Source of the DNA: Pseudomonas marginalis
Lineage (GTDB): Bacteria > Pseudomonadota > Gammaproteobacteria > Pseudomonadales > Pseudomonadaceae
Assembly (NCBI RefSeq): GCF_024169655.1
Contig: NZ_JALJWV010000001.1
Span: 2,299,001-2,363,000 of the forward strand
Direction of reading: 5' to 3'
Length of the DNA stretch: 64,000 nucleotides
Below, one piece after another: positions 43,413 through 52,404 of this stretch (its first letter is position 1; every line of letters begins with the position of its first letter). The position numbers and the translations under genes were made by a program. The notes under the pieces were generated by a model. It did not search any database and was not told the origin of the DNA. It was given only the letters and a program-made list of their open reading frames with translations.

Positions 43413-44822
43413 ATGTTATTACCGGTGATCTTGGCGGGAGGTTCGGGTTCGCGCCTGTGGCCGCTCTCGCGGCAACTCAACCCCAAGCAGTTCTTGCGCC
43501 TGACCCATAAAAACCTGTCGATGTTGCAGCAGACCATCGGCCGCCTGGAGGGCGCGGATGTCGCCTTGCCGCACGTGATCTGCAATGAGCAGCACCGTTT
43601 TCTGGTGGCCGAGCAATTACGTCAATTGGGCATGGAGCAGGCGCGCATCCTGCTGGAACCCATGGGGCGCAATACGGCGCCGGCGATTGCGTTGGCGGCC
43701 TGCAAGGCGGTCGACGAGTCCCATGACCCGATCCTGCTGGTGCTGGCGGCGGATCATCTGATTGAAGATGTTCCCGCGTTTCATGCCAGCCTTGCGGTGG
43801 CGCGGCCCCTGGCCGAGGCCGGCAAGCTGGTGACGTTCGGCATCACGCCGACCTGCGCGCACACCGGATATGGCTATATCGAACAGGGCGCGGCGGTGGG
43901 CGAGGGCGGGTACGCCGTGAAGCGTTTCGTCGAGAAGCCGGACGCCGCCACCGCTGCGGACTACGTGGCGCGGGGCGATCATTACTGGAACAGCGGCATG
44001 TTCATGTTCCGTGCCAGCCGTTACCTGGACGCCTTGGCACGCTTGCAGCCGGCGATTCTCGCGGCTTGTCGCGCGGCGTTGGCTGCGGGTAGCCAGGATC
44101 AGCTGTTCACCCGGGTCGATGAGGCGCTATTCGCCGCCTGCCCGGACGACTCCATCGATTATGCCGTGATGGAAAAAACCAGCGACGCGATCATGGTGCC
44201 GTTGCAGGCCGGTTGGAGTGATATCGGCTCCTGGTCGGCGTTATGGGAAGCCAGCGAGAAGACCGACGGCGGCAACGTGCTGCAGGGCGATGTGCTGCAA
44301 CTGGATACCCGCGATACCTACGTGAACGCCGACAGCCGCCTGGTCGCGACGGTGGGTGTGCAGGACCTGATCATCGTTGAAACCAAGGACGCGGTGCTGG
44401 TGGCGCACAAGGACCAGGTGCAGCAGGTCAAGGGCATTGTCGACCAACTCAAGCGCGACGGGCGTCATGAACACCTCAACCATCGTGAGGTCTACCGGCC
44501 CTGGGGCATGTATGACGCCATCGACAGCGGCCACCGCTACCAGGTCAAGCGCATCACCGTGAAGCCCGGCGCCAAGCTCTCGGTGCAGATGCATCATCAC
44601 CGTGCGGAACACTGGATCGTGGTCAGCGGTACGGCCAAGGTCACCAATGGCGAGCAGACGTATCTGGTCTCGGAAAACCAGTCGACCTATATCCCGATTG
44701 GCCAGGTGCATGCACTGGAAAACCCGGGCGTGATTGCGTTGGAGTTGATCGAGGTGCAATCGGGTTCTTATCTGGGCGAGGACGATATTGTGCGCTTTGA
44801 AGACAAGTACGGCAGGGCCTGA
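43413..44822 (+). CDS. manC: mannose-1-phosphate guanylyltransferase/phosphomannose isomerase
   Basis: A 469-residue bifunctional enzyme. The N-terminal nucleotidyltransferase has the signature [20 protein letters not shown] with PKQF, and VEKP in the middle. The C-terminal isomerase is a cupin ([20 protein letters not shown] with metal-binding His). It makes GDP-mannose from mannose-1-phosphate and can also convert fructose-6-P to mannose-6-P. It feeds gmd and fcl in this cluster. Start at ATG 43413 with AAGGA upstream; a longer frame from 43338 overlaps gmm and is rejected. No phosphomannomutase (ManB) gene lies in the cluster. Confidence 0.95.
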   Translation: MLLPVILAGGSGSRLWPLSRQLNPKQFLRLTHKNLSMLQQTIGRLEGADVALPHVICNEQHRFLVAEQLRQLGMEQARILLEPMGRNTAPAIALAACKAVDESHDPILLVLAADHLIEDVPAFHASLAVARPLAEAGKLVTFGITPTCAHTGYGYIEQGAAVGEGGYAVKRFVEKPDAATAADYVARGDHYWNSGMFMFRASRYLDALARLQPAILAACRAALAAGSQDQLFTRVDEALFAACPDDSIDYAVMEKTSDAIMVPLQAGWSDIGSWSALWEASEKTDGGNVLQGDVLQLDTRDTYVNADSRLVATVGVQDLIIVETKDAVLVAHKDQVQQVKGIVDQLKRDGRHEHLNHREVYRPWGMYDAIDSGHRYQVKRITVKPGAKLSVQMHHHRAEHWIVVSGTAKVTNGEQTYLVSENQSTYIPIGQVHALENPGVIALELIEVQSGSYLGEDDIVRFEDKYGRA

Positions 44823-44832
44823 GGTTTTCCGA

Positions 44833-44864
44833 CAATTAATAACATTTGCCTCAATGTTAAATTG
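44833..44864. promoter_or_regulatory. AT-rich dyad before yjbE
   Basis: taacatt (44840-44846) and aatgtta (44853-44859) form a 7-bp inverted repeat around tgcctc, extended by caatt/aattg arms with a two-base offset. It lies just after the manC stop in the 250-bp gap before yjbE. There is no U tract, so it looks like an operator rather than a terminator. Another AATGTTA copy is at 44922-44928. Confidence 0.45.
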
Positions 44865-44921
44865 CCAGCCTTGTTAACTTCGCGACCTCAATGTGTTGAT
44901 ACACGGGGGCTGGCGTCGAGA

Positions 44922-44928
44922 AATGTTA
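44922..44928 (+). promoter_or_regulatory. AATGTTA box upstream of yjbE
   Basis: AATGTTATTTT shares 11 bases with the site before wzb (30523-30533). It sits about 146 bases before the yjbE start. It may mark a second promoter within the capsule locus (inference). Confidence 0.35.
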
Positions 44929-45073
44929 TTTTCGAATGAATACGTTCAACTTACCGGGTAATGGCCGGGCTGGAGTATGGCTGGTGCGCTGTTTACTTGA
45001 GTGGCACTATCAAGGCGTACTTCAGTGGCACACGCTCGTTTGCTGAATACTCACTATCGATAAGGAGTCTGAT

Positions 45074-45313
45074 ATGAGAAAACAACTGGCTATTATTGTG
45101 CTCAGTCTTTTGAGTACTTCTGCCCTGTCTGCCGAGTTGCCGCTTGGTCTGAGTACCGCAGTGGTGGGATCTGTGACGGTGGGGGAAACCCTGCTGGTCG
45201 GCACGGCACTGGTAGCGGGCGTCGCCGCCGCTTCCAGCAGCGGTGGCAGCTCCAACGGTGGTACTACCACAGGCACTACAGGCACCACGGGTACCACCGG
45301 TACCGGCAACTAA
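45074..45313 (+). CDS. yjbE: YjbE-like small secreted protein
   Basis: A 79-residue exported protein. Signal peptide MRKQLAIIVLSLLSTSALSA, then a hydrophobic glycine/alanine stretch (AVVGSVTVGETLLVGTALVA) and a low-complexity Ser/Gly/Thr tail (GGTTTGTTGTTGTTGTGN). The layout matches YjbE/GfcA, the first gene of yjbEFGH and gfc exopolysaccharide export operons. Function is unknown beyond promoting exopolysaccharide production. A taaggag ribosome-binding site is clear. An intrinsic terminator follows it, before wza, so it is probably made in excess over the downstream proteins. Confidence 0.8.
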   Translation: MRKQLAIIVLSLLSTSALSAELPLGLSTAVVGSVTVGETLLVGTALVAGVAAASSSGGSSNGGTTTGTTGTTGTTGTGN

Positions 45314-45333
45314 TAGAACGCCTTCCGCTTTAT

Positions 45334-45371
45334 AAGACTGCTTGGAAACCCCGCCCAAGTAGTCTTTTTTT
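45334..45371 (+). terminator. intrinsic terminator/attenuator between yjbE and wza
   Basis: The arms aagactgcttgg (45334-45345) and ccaagtagtctt (45355-45366) pair over 12 bp with a single G-U, with a 9-nt loop, followed by about five more T. It lies inside the presumed operon, 21 bases after yjbE and about 30 before wza, so it should act as a partial terminator. Confidence 0.8.
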
Positions 45372-45401
45372 CTTGTCGTTTATCGCGAGTGTCTTAGCCC
45401 T

Positions 45402-46514
45402 ATGATGCGTATTTTTTCTGTGGCGGTCGTGGCCTCCGCATTGTTACAAGGCTGCATGTTTGCGCCCGGTCAATATATGGATACCGAGGCAATGACCAAG
45501 GAGGGCGGTGCAGAAAGCAGTCGCGTGGAGTTGATCCCGATTACGCCAAAGTTGCTGGCCATGGACGCAGCGACTCAAGTGTCTTATGCGCTTCCCAAAG
45601 AACTGCTCGATTATAAACCCGGTCCCTATTTGATCGGCCCAAATGATGCGTTGTACATCACGGTCTGGGATCATCCGGAGTTGACCGCGCCTTCCGGTCC
45701 GCAGCAGCAAATTGACGCCAACGGGCGTCTGGTCAACCCCGATGGCAATCTGTTCTACCCCTATGTGGGCGAAGTGGCTGCCAAGGGCCGCACCCTTACG
45801 GCGTTGCGCAGCGAAATCAGCGACAAGCTACGTCAGTACATCGACAGCCCCCAGGTCGATATCAGTGTGCTGCGGTTTGCCAGCCAGAGAGTGGTGATCA
45901 CCGGGGCAGTGCTCAAGGCCGGGCCTGTACCGATCACCACCATCCCGATGAGCGTCATGGAGGCCATCGGTGCGTCCGGCGTCGATCCGATCAATGCCGA
46001 CCTCTCGAACCTGACGCTGACCCGCGACGGCAAGCGTTACACGCTCGACCTCGACATGTTGAATCTCAACCCGTCGCGCTTGAACGATATCTACCTCAAG
46101 GACGGTGACCAGTTGTACCTGCCCTACAACGACCGCAAGCGCATCTATGTGATGGGCGAGGTCATGCAGCCTCGCGCGCTGAGTTTCAAGACACGCAGCA
46201 TGAACCTCTCGGATGTGTTGGGCTCGGTGGGCGGCATCAACCAGAACACCTCGAACGCCGATGCGATCTACGTGATCCGCGGTGCGCAGAACCTGGACGC
46301 GCAACCGGCCAAGGTCTTCCATCTGCAAGCCGGTTCCGCAGCGGCCATGGCCCTGGCCACGCGCTTCGATGTGCAGCCCCAGGACGTGGTGTTTGTCGGC
46401 CCCGCCAATATCACCCGCTGGAACCGGGTCATCAGTCAGTTGTTACCTTCTGCCTCGATCATCGGCACCGGTGCTTCCACCCAAAACAACCTGAGCGAAG
46501 CCAACAGCCGATAA
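45402..46514 (+). CDS. wza: outer-membrane polysaccharide export lipoprotein Wza
   Basis: A 370-residue export channel protein. It has a lipoprotein signal with lipobox LLQGC at residues 14-18, then the polysaccharide export domain (YLIGPNDALYITVWDHPELT, GNLFYPYVGEVAAKGRTLTA) and two SLBB-type domains. A C-terminal amphipathic region (TRWNRVISQLLP) would form the outer-membrane helix barrel. It forms an octameric channel through the outer membrane together with Wzc. It follows the intrinsic terminator and precedes yjbF. Confidence 0.93.
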   Translation: MMRIFSVAVVASALLQGCMFAPGQYMDTEAMTKEGGAESSRVELIPITPKLLAMDAATQVSYALPKELLDYKPGPYLIGPNDALYITVWDHPELTAPSGPQQQIDANGRLVNPDGNLFYPYVGEVAAKGRTLTALRSEISDKLRQYIDSPQVDISVLRFASQRVVITGAVLKAGPVPITTIPMSVMEAIGASGVDPINADLSNLTLTRDGKRYTLDLDMLNLNPSRLNDIYLKDGDQLYLPYNDRKRIYVMGEVMQPRALSFKTRSMNLSDVLGSVGGINQNTSNADAIYVIRGAQNLDAQPAKVFHLQAGSAAAMALATRFDVQPQDVVFVGPANITRWNRVISQLLPSASIIGTGASTQNNLSEANSR

Positions 46515-46527
46515 GGGTGGAACCAGC

Positions 46528-47187
46528 GTGGACAGTGTGAAAATCGGTATTTACGTGTGTCTTGCGTGGCTGTTGTGCGGCTGCAATCCGCTGATGCAGG
46601 CCTCGCTCGATACCTTCAAGGCGGCCGTCGTCGGGCCTGCGCCATTGGCGCTGAGCCAGGCCCAGGTGGACGCCGTGCCGTTTCCCCAGATCAAAGTGAC
46701 CACGGTGTCCAGCGAAGGGGTGATGGCGATGATTCGCCAGCGCGATGACCTGCAGTTCTGGGTCGCCTCCGGCAAACAGGTGCTGTTGATGCGCGATGGC
46801 CTGGTAGTGCGCACCGTTGGCCTGGGCACTGATCTGGATGGCACACGCTGGCAAGGGCAGTCGCCGTTCCAGCAGGGGCTGCACCGCGTGCCGGACGGCT
46901 ACCGCAGCAGCCGGCAGATCGACCTGGTGGAGGGCTATCGCGTCGGCATCACCGTCACCAGCCGCCTGACCCGCGAGGGCATGGAGACGCTCGAGATCCT
47001 CGACAAGCCTTACGCCCTGCTGCGCGTCGATGAAGACATCGAAGCCGAGGCCCTGGGGTTTCGTGCGCGCAACCGTTATTGGGTCGACCCCACTGACGGC
47101 TTCATCGTGCAAAGCGAACAGCACCTCAGCCCCCGCCTCACGTTGAAAATCACCCAACTGCAACCCGCCCGCCAGGAGGCCCGATGA
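46528..47187 (+). CDS. yjbF: YjbF/GfcB-type lipoprotein
   Basis: A 219-residue lipoprotein with lipobox LLCGC (LAWLLCGCNPLMQAS). The remaining part is the YjbF-type beta-rich domain with WVASGKQVLLMRDGLVVRTV and GLGTDLDGTRWQGQSPF. YjbF and GfcB are outer-membrane lipoproteins needed for exopolysaccharide secretion, mechanism unknown. The stop overlaps the next gene by four bases. Confidence 0.87.
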   Translation: MDSVKIGIYVCLAWLLCGCNPLMQASLDTFKAAVVGPAPLALSQAQVDAVPFPQIKVTTVSSEGVMAMIRQRDDLQFWVASGKQVLLMRDGLVVRTVGLGTDLDGTRWQGQSPFQQGLHRVPDGYRSSRQIDLVEGYRVGITVTSRLTREGMETLEILDKPYALLRVDEDIEAEALGFRARNRYWVDPTDGFIVQSEQHLSPRLTLKITQLQPARQEAR

Positions 47188-47951
47188 CCGCTCGCAAACG
47201 ATGGGTGCTGGCGCTGTTGTGGAGCGGCGCCAGTGCCTGCCAGGCCGCCGTGACGGTGAGCGGTCAAGTCCTGCACCCCGGGCCGATCACCCTGCCACCC
47301 GAGGCGCGCCTGCTCGACGCGATCACCGCGTCGCAACCGGATGCCCAGGGCTACTGGCTGGCGGCGGCCTGGCTGCACCGGCCATTGATCGAGCCCCAGG
47401 CCCGGCTCAAAGCCGGTGTGCTGTTTGATCTGGATACGTTGCGTCAGGCCGCATTGGCCGCCGGGCGCGACGGCAGGGCCGACGTGGCGGCGCGCGTCTA
47501 TCGACAGGTGCAGGCCTTGCCGGTGACCGGCCGGCAACGCGCGGTGCTGGACCCGGTGGCCGTGGAGGTCGGCTTTGCGCCCAACCTGCGGGTCAGCGAG
47601 GGTGATCAACTGATCTACCCGGAAAGGCCCACGAGCGTGCGCGTCGTGGGCGCCGTTGCGGCCCCTTGCACCTTGGCGTTCCAACCGATGCGTGCGGCGC
47701 GCGACTACCTCGACGAATGCCCGGCGGTGGCGGGTGCCGATCTCGACTACGTGTGGCAGATCCAGCCCGACGGCCAGGTCACGCGCCTGGGCATTGCCCC
47801 GTGGAACCGCGAGACAGCTGCCGCGCCTGCACCGGGCAGCACATTGCTGGTGCCGCTGCGCAGCGACGACCTGGAACCGCCCACGCCTGAGCTGAACCAA
47901 CAACTGGCCGAGTTTCTTGCCACCCAACCCCTGGCTGAGGTCACGCCTTGA
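47184..47951 (+). CDS. yjbG: YjbG/GfcC-type capsule protein
   Basis: A 255-residue periplasmic protein. It has a signal peptide (WVLALLWSGASACQA), then a SLBB-like fold (VSGQVLHPGPITLPPEARLL) and the GfcC-type second domain (VRVVGAVAAPCTLAFQPMRA). GfcC has a ubiquitin-like SLBB fold plus C-terminal helix thought to touch Wza. Context between yjbF and yjbH with overlaps on both sides supports the call. Confidence 0.85.
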   Translation: MTARKRWVLALLWSGASACQAAVTVSGQVLHPGPITLPPEARLLDAITASQPDAQGYWLAAAWLHRPLIEPQARLKAGVLFDLDTLRQAALAAGRDGRADVAARVYRQVQALPVTGRQRAVLDPVAVEVGFAPNLRVSEGDQLIYPERPTSVRVVGAVAAPCTLAFQPMRAARDYLDECPAVAGADLDYVWQIQPDGQVTRLGIAPWNRETAAAPAPGSTLLVPLRSDDLEPPTPELNQQLAEFLATQPLAEVTP

Positions 47952-50023
47952 AATTATGTATTGCAGCCGTGCTGCTGGTGCCCTGTGGCGTCGCGCATGG
48001 CGATCCGCGTTACACCCAGAGTGATTTTGGCGGGGTCGGGCTGTTGCAAACGCCGACCGCACGCATGGCCCCGGCCGGCGAACTCAGCGTCAATGCCAAC
48101 CGCACCGAGCCTTACAGTCGCTACAGTTTTTCGGCGCAGCCGCTGGACTGGCTCGAAGGCACCTTTCGCTACACCGCCATTACCAACCGGCCTTATGGCG
48201 CCGAATCGTTCAGTGGCAGCCAGAGCTACAAGGACAAAGCCATCGACGCCAAAGTGCGCCTCTACGAGGAAAGCCACTGGTTGCCCCAGGTCGCAGTGGG
48301 GATGCTCGACCTGGGGGGCACCGGGCTGTTTTCCAGCGAGTACCTGGTGGCCAACAAGCGGTATGGCGAATTCGATTTCAGTGCGGGCATCGCCTGGGGC
48401 TACCTGGGCAGCCGTGGCGATTTCGGCAACCCGTTGGGCGCGCTGAGTGATCGGTTCAACGAGCGGCCTACCGCCGAAGGTTCCGGCAACTTTTCCAACG
48501 GTTACTTCCGCGGCCGGCCCGCGCTGTTTGGCGGCGTCGCCTACCAGACCCCCTGGGCACCGTTGAGCCTCAAGCTGGAATACGAGGGCAACGACTACCA
48601 AAGCGAGCCCCGAAACAACAACCAGCGCCAGGACTCGCCGGTCAACCTCGGGCTGGTCTACAAGGTGGCCGACGCCGTCGACGTGAGTGCCGCCTGGGAA
48701 CGCGGCAACACGGCGATGTTCGGCATCACCCTGCACACCAATTTCGTCAGCCGCAAGGCGCCGGTCAAAACCTACGACCCGCCGGCCCCCAAGCTGCCCG
48801 CCCAGGCGCCGACCGTCGCCATGGATCAGGTGGATTGGGCCGCGGTGTCCAGGCGCTTGCAGGACAATGCCGGCTATAGCGTCGAGCGGATTGCCCAGCG
48901 CGGCCCTGAGCTATTGGTGTATGGCGAGCAGCAACGCTATTTCTCCAGCGCCAAGGCCGTGGGCCGCGCCAGCCGGATCCTGGACGCCAGCGTCAATGAC
49001 CAGATCAGTTGGTTCACCCTGGTCAGCGAGCGGTACGCCATGCCGATCGAAGAAACCAGCGTACCCCGCGAGACGTTCCGCGAGGTGATCAACCAGCGCG
49101 AGGCATTGCAAACCCTGCGTCGCCAGACTGAAGTCAACCCGCCTGGCGCCCAGGCGCAAACGCTGCTCTACACCCAACCCCCCAAGCCCTTGAGCTACGG
49201 CGTCGGCCTGGGATACAAGCAGAACGTCGGCGGGCCGGATGGCCTGCTGTATCAGATTTCCGCCGACCTCGACGCCGAATACCGCTTCACCCGCAACACC
49301 TGGTGGAGCGGCCTGCTCAGCGTCAACCTGCTGAACAATTACGATGGCTTCACCTACGACGCCCCCAGCGGCTTGCCGCGCGTGCGCACCGATCTGCGCA
49401 AGTACATGACCAGCTCCGATGTAACCTTGCCGACGTTCCAGCTCAACCATGCGGTGCGACTGGATCAGGATCTGTACGGCATGGTCTATGGCGGTTTACT
49501 GGAGTCGATGTATGCCGGTGTCGGCAGTGAAGTGCTGTACCGGCCGATGGGCCAGCGCTGGGCGCTGGGCGCTGATCTGAACTACGTGCGCCAGCGCGGA
49601 TTCGAGCAGGACTTCAGCCTGCGCGACTACCGCACGGTCACGGGGCATATCACCGGCTACACCGACTTGCCGTTCAACACACAGGGGGCGCTGAGTGTCG
49701 GTCGCTACCTGGCCCGCGATTGGGGCGTCACCCTGGACCTGTCGCGCGAGTTCAACAATGGCGTGCGGATTGGCGCGTGGGTCACCCGCACCACCGCGTC
49801 AAAAGAAGCCTACGGCGAAGGCAGCTTCGACAAAGGCCTTTATCTGTCGATTCCCTTCGATGAGTTGATGAGCCTGTCGACGATGCGCCGCGCCAACCTG
49901 GTATGGGCGCCGCTGACCCGCGATGGTGGTGCGCGGCTCAATCGCGCGTATTCGCTGCATACGATGACCGACGGCCGCGACAGTGACCTGTTCTACCGGA
50001 ACTTCGAGAAAGTCACTGAATAG
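47948..50023 (+). CDS. yjbH: YjbH/GfcD-type outer-membrane protein
   Basis: A 691-residue exported protein rich in beta strands. N-terminal signal peptide, then YTQSDFGGVGLLQTPTARMA typical for YjbH. The second half (from about residue 400) looks like a beta barrel with many aromatic-alternating strands. Start is a TTG overlapping the yjbG stop (ttga) with GAGG upstream. YjbH-type proteins probably form two barrels in the outer membrane that assist polysaccharide secretion or anchoring. It is the last gene of the plus-strand run and ends in a strong terminator. Confidence 0.87.
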   Translation: MKLCIAAVLLVPCGVAHGDPRYTQSDFGGVGLLQTPTARMAPAGELSVNANRTEPYSRYSFSAQPLDWLEGTFRYTAITNRPYGAESFSGSQSYKDKAIDAKVRLYEESHWLPQVAVGMLDLGGTGLFSSEYLVANKRYGEFDFSAGIAWGYLGSRGDFGNPLGALSDRFNERPTAEGSGNFSNGYFRGRPALFGGVAYQTPWAPLSLKLEYEGNDYQSEPRNNNQRQDSPVNLGLVYKVADAVDVSAAWERGNTAMFGITLHTNFVSRKAPVKTYDPPAPKLPAQAPTVAMDQVDWAAVSRRLQDNAGYSVERIAQRGPELLVYGEQQRYFSSAKAVGRASRILDASVNDQISWFTLVSERYAMPIEETSVPRETFREVINQREALQTLRRQTEVNPPGAQAQTLLYTQPPKPLSYGVGLGYKQNVGGPDGLLYQISADLDAEYRFTRNTWWSGLLSVNLLNNYDGFTYDAPSGLPRVRTDLRKYMTSSDVTLPTFQLNHAVRLDQDLYGMVYGGLLESMYAGVGSEVLYRPMGQRWALGADLNYVRQRGFEQDFSLRDYRTVTGHITGYTDLPFNTQGALSVGRYLARDWGVTLDLSREFNNGVRIGAWVTRTTASKEAYGEGSFDKGLYLSIPFDELMSLSTMRRANLVWAPLTRDGGARLNRAYSLHTMTDGRDSDLFYRNFEKVTE

Positions 50024-50029
50024 GCGGGG

Positions 50030-50056
50030 AAGGGGGACGTGAAGTCCCCCTTTTTT
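50030..50056 (+). terminator. intrinsic terminator after yjbH
   Basis: A 9-bp perfect stem (aagggggac at 50030-50038, gtccccctt at 50044-50052), five-base loop, followed by further T, seven bases after the yjbH stop. It ends the plus-strand capsule operon and faces the end of the convergent wcaJ gene. Confidence 0.88.
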
Positions 50057-50060
50057 GATC

Positions 50061-51452
50061 TTAGTAAATGTCTTTGGACAGCAGGGTGAACGGCGTTTTC
50101 AGCAGGATCTTGATGTCCAGCCACAGTGACCAGGTGTTGATGTAGCGCAGGTCGATGTCGACGCGTTTTTGCATCTTCTCCAGGGTCTCGGTCTCGCCCC
50201 GGCACCCATTGATCTGCGCCAGCCCCGTGATGCCGGGCTTGATACGGTGGCGCGCCATGTACGCGTGAATCTTCCCCGAGTAGTAGTCGTTGTGCGCAAC
50301 CGCATGGGGCCTTGGACCGACCAGGGCCATGTGTCCTTGCAGCACGTTGAACAACTGCGGCAGTTCATCGATGGACGTGCGGCGTATGAACCGCCCCACG
50401 GGGGTGATGCGCGAATCGTGGCGGCTGGCCTGGCGTACCTCCTGGTCGTCATGCACACGCATCGAGCGGAATTTCCACACCTTGATCACCTGACCGTTCC
50501 AGCCGTGGCGGTCCTGCTTGAAAATCACCGGGCCGGGGGAGGTCAGTTTGATCAGCACGGCGAACAGAAACAGCAGCGGGCTCAGCAGGATGATCGCGAG
50601 CAAGGCCAGGCTTTTGTCCAGCAGCGACTTGCTCAGTGCGGCGGTCGGGCGGCTGGTCAGCGGGCTTTCATTGAGGAAAATAGCTGGCAGGCCATCCACC
50701 TCGGCCACGCAGTGATTGAGCAGCAGCATGTTATTGAGGTCGGGGACCCAAATGACGTCCACGCTGATCTCCAGCAGGTTGATGTACAGCGCCTCGATGT
50801 GGGTGGCTTCCTGCAGCGAATGGGTGATGTACAGCCTGCGGATACCGTGCTGCCTGATCAACTGCGGCAGGTCCTGCAGCTCGCCGAGTATCTGCGATTG
50901 TACGCCTGGGGAGGCGGACGCCGTGGTGCCGACGAGGCCAACCAGCGGCGAGCGTTTTTGCCGGGAAAGTGTTCTCGCAAGGTCGGCGGCAAGTTTGCCG
51001 GTGCCAATTATTAACGACTTATGCCGCTCGTGAAGTTGCCCATGATAATAGCGGGAAAGACTATGGATAGGGATGTAACAGAGCGCCAGCACGGCATAAC
51101 TGGTTGCCGCCCACAGCAGCAGTATTTCGATGGGGAATAAGGCATCGGCATTGCAGGCGATGCCCACCGCAAGCAGTATCAGCAGGGTAAGTAACCAACC
51201 CATAAAAAGTCGGCCTAATCCCACGCCGTAATCATCTTTCTTGCTATAAACGTCACACAGCATATAGGCCGGAATCGAGGCCAATATGCTAAAGGCGGCC
51301 AAAACCCGGTAGTGATACTCCAGTTGGCCGGTCTTTAAAATAACCAATGCAAATAACAGCGCGACGACCAAACTTGAGGCCAGTGTCCACTGCCCCCAAA
51401 AGGTCAGACCTTTGGGGGTTAGGTGACGATGCATTCTCCGGTTATTTAGCAT
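50061..51452 (-). CDS. wcaJ: undecaprenyl-phosphate glucose-phosphate transferase WcaJ
   Basis: A 463-residue polyisoprenyl-phosphate hexose-1-phosphate transferase. Four N-terminal helices, a CoA-binding-like loop domain (LIIGTGKLAADLARTLSRQK), a fifth helix and the catalytic C-terminal domain with FKQDRHGWNGQVIKVWKFRS, LPQLFNVLQGHMALVGPRPH and GITGLAQINGCRGETETLEK. It starts each repeat unit by loading glucose-1-P onto undecaprenyl phosphate. Start chosen at ATG 51452 with GGGAG eight bases upstream; an extended frame to 51545 lacks such a site. It is convergent with the rest of the cluster and downstream of the three-gene regulatory operon. Confidence 0.93.
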   Translation of the reverse strand: MLNNRRMHRHLTPKGLTFWGQWTLASSLVVALLFALVILKTGQLEYHYRVLAAFSILASIPAYMLCDVYSKKDDYGVGLGRLFMGWLLTLLILLAVGIACNADALFPIEILLLWAATSYAVLALCYIPIHSLSRYYHGQLHERHKSLIIGTGKLAADLARTLSRQKRSPLVGLVGTTASASPGVQSQILGELQDLPQLIRQHGIRRLYITHSLQEATHIEALYINLLEISVDVIWVPDLNNMLLLNHCVAEVDGLPAIFLNESPLTSRPTAALSKSLLDKSLALLAIILLSPLLFLFAVLIKLTSPGPVIFKQDRHGWNGQVIKVWKFRSMRVHDDQEVRQASRHDSRITPVGRFIRRTSIDELPQLFNVLQGHMALVGPRPHAVAHNDYYSGKIHAYMARHRIKPGITGLAQINGCRGETETLEKMQKRVDIDLRYINTWSLWLDIKILLKTPFTLLSKDIY

Positions 51453-51548
51453 ACTACTGCTCCCAGTGGTGACCACTCGCGGTGGCAGGCTTAAGCGAGA
51501 CGTGGCGTTAAAGCGGCCAAATGACAGGCACACGTAAGCGCGCACAGA

Positions 51549-51562
51549 TTGATATTAATCAA
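51549..51562. promoter_or_regulatory. perfect palindrome upstream of wcaJ
   Basis: ttgatattaatcaa is a perfect 14-bp palindrome 97 bases before the wcaJ start. It is a candidate operator for the wcaJ promoter. The rest of the 251-bp gap is AT-rich with no gene recognised. Confidence 0.4.
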
Positions 51563-51703
51563 CGGCAGGGGGCAGTAGCTGACGACTTATAACAGGCGCA
51601 TAGCGGTAGTTAAGTGGTTGTTGGGTGAGACGGATTGTTATAAAAAGGCAGATATACGAGCGTGATCAACGCCAAGATTGACGATTTTGGAATTATTGTT
51701 TTT

Positions 51704-52387
51704 TTAACGGAGTTGCTGGGAAAGCTCCATGGGCTTTTTTATTCTCTGGGTCAAACAATAACCACGATTTCTCACCGAGCGGAACAAACGCTCGCCATCG
51801 TTGATGCGCTTGAATTTCTCCTGAAGTCGGCTGAGGCACATTTCCAGGCCGCGGTACAACTCAGGTTCGCGACCAATATTGCGAATAAGTTCTTCTTTGC
51901 TCACCACGCGTTCTTCATGGTGTAACATTTTTTTGATAAGTGCTGATTCAATGGTGGTCAGGGAAATGCGTAGGCCGCCCTTGCTCAACATTCGATCATG
52001 TTGCGTAAGTATCCAGAAGTCGGGTGCCTGTACCGGAGGTTTTTCGGTGTGTGTCGCCAGTGTTTTTTGATGCCGGTCGGCCTCGCAAAGTTGAACATTG
52101 AGTTCAAGTTTATTGTAAGGTTGTAATGTTCTATAAATAACAGATTTCGCTGCGGTATTGGGACTGTCGAGTTTTTTGAACGCGGGGTAATGAGCGTGCT
52201 GTGGATTGAAGTAATGGTTGGCAAGCGATGGTGTGTGGGGTGCCTGATCCTCAGTTGCCTGCGTTAGTGGCAGCCAAGCGATGTCACCATAGAGTAACTC
52301 CGCGTTCGACGCAAAGTCGGGCAGCGGGATAAAAGCGGAGGGCGCGGTGGGTAGGTGTTTCTTGAGTGAGCTCATAGTGGTTACCAT
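51704..52387 (-). CDS. winged-helix regulator, third gene of capsule switch operon
   Basis: A 227-residue protein with an unrecognised N-terminal half (about residues 1-120, no receiver motifs) and an OmpR-type winged helix at about 130-215 (SLTTIESALIKKMLHHEERV, VSKEELIRNIGREPELYRGL, RSVRNRGYCL). It probably binds DNA. Codon use is AT-richer than the surrounding genes. There is no clear ribosome-binding site for ATG 52387 or ATG 52375. It follows the degenerate EAL gene by 17 bases. In SBW25 the corresponding operon regulates capsule genes; its exact role here is inferred. Confidence 0.75.
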   Translation of the reverse strand: MVTTMSSLKKHLPTAPSAFIPLPDFASNAELLYGDIAWLPLTQATEDQAPHTPSLANHYFNPQHAHYPAFKKLDSPNTAAKSVIYRTLQPYNKLELNVQLCEADRHQKTLATHTEKPPVQAPDFWILTQHDRMLSKGGLRISLTTIESALIKKMLHHEERVVSKEELIRNIGREPELYRGLEMCLSRLQEKFKRINDGERLFRSVRNRGYCLTQRIKKPMELSQQLR

Positions 52388-52404
52388 GGTCAGGTGGGTA
52401 GGAG

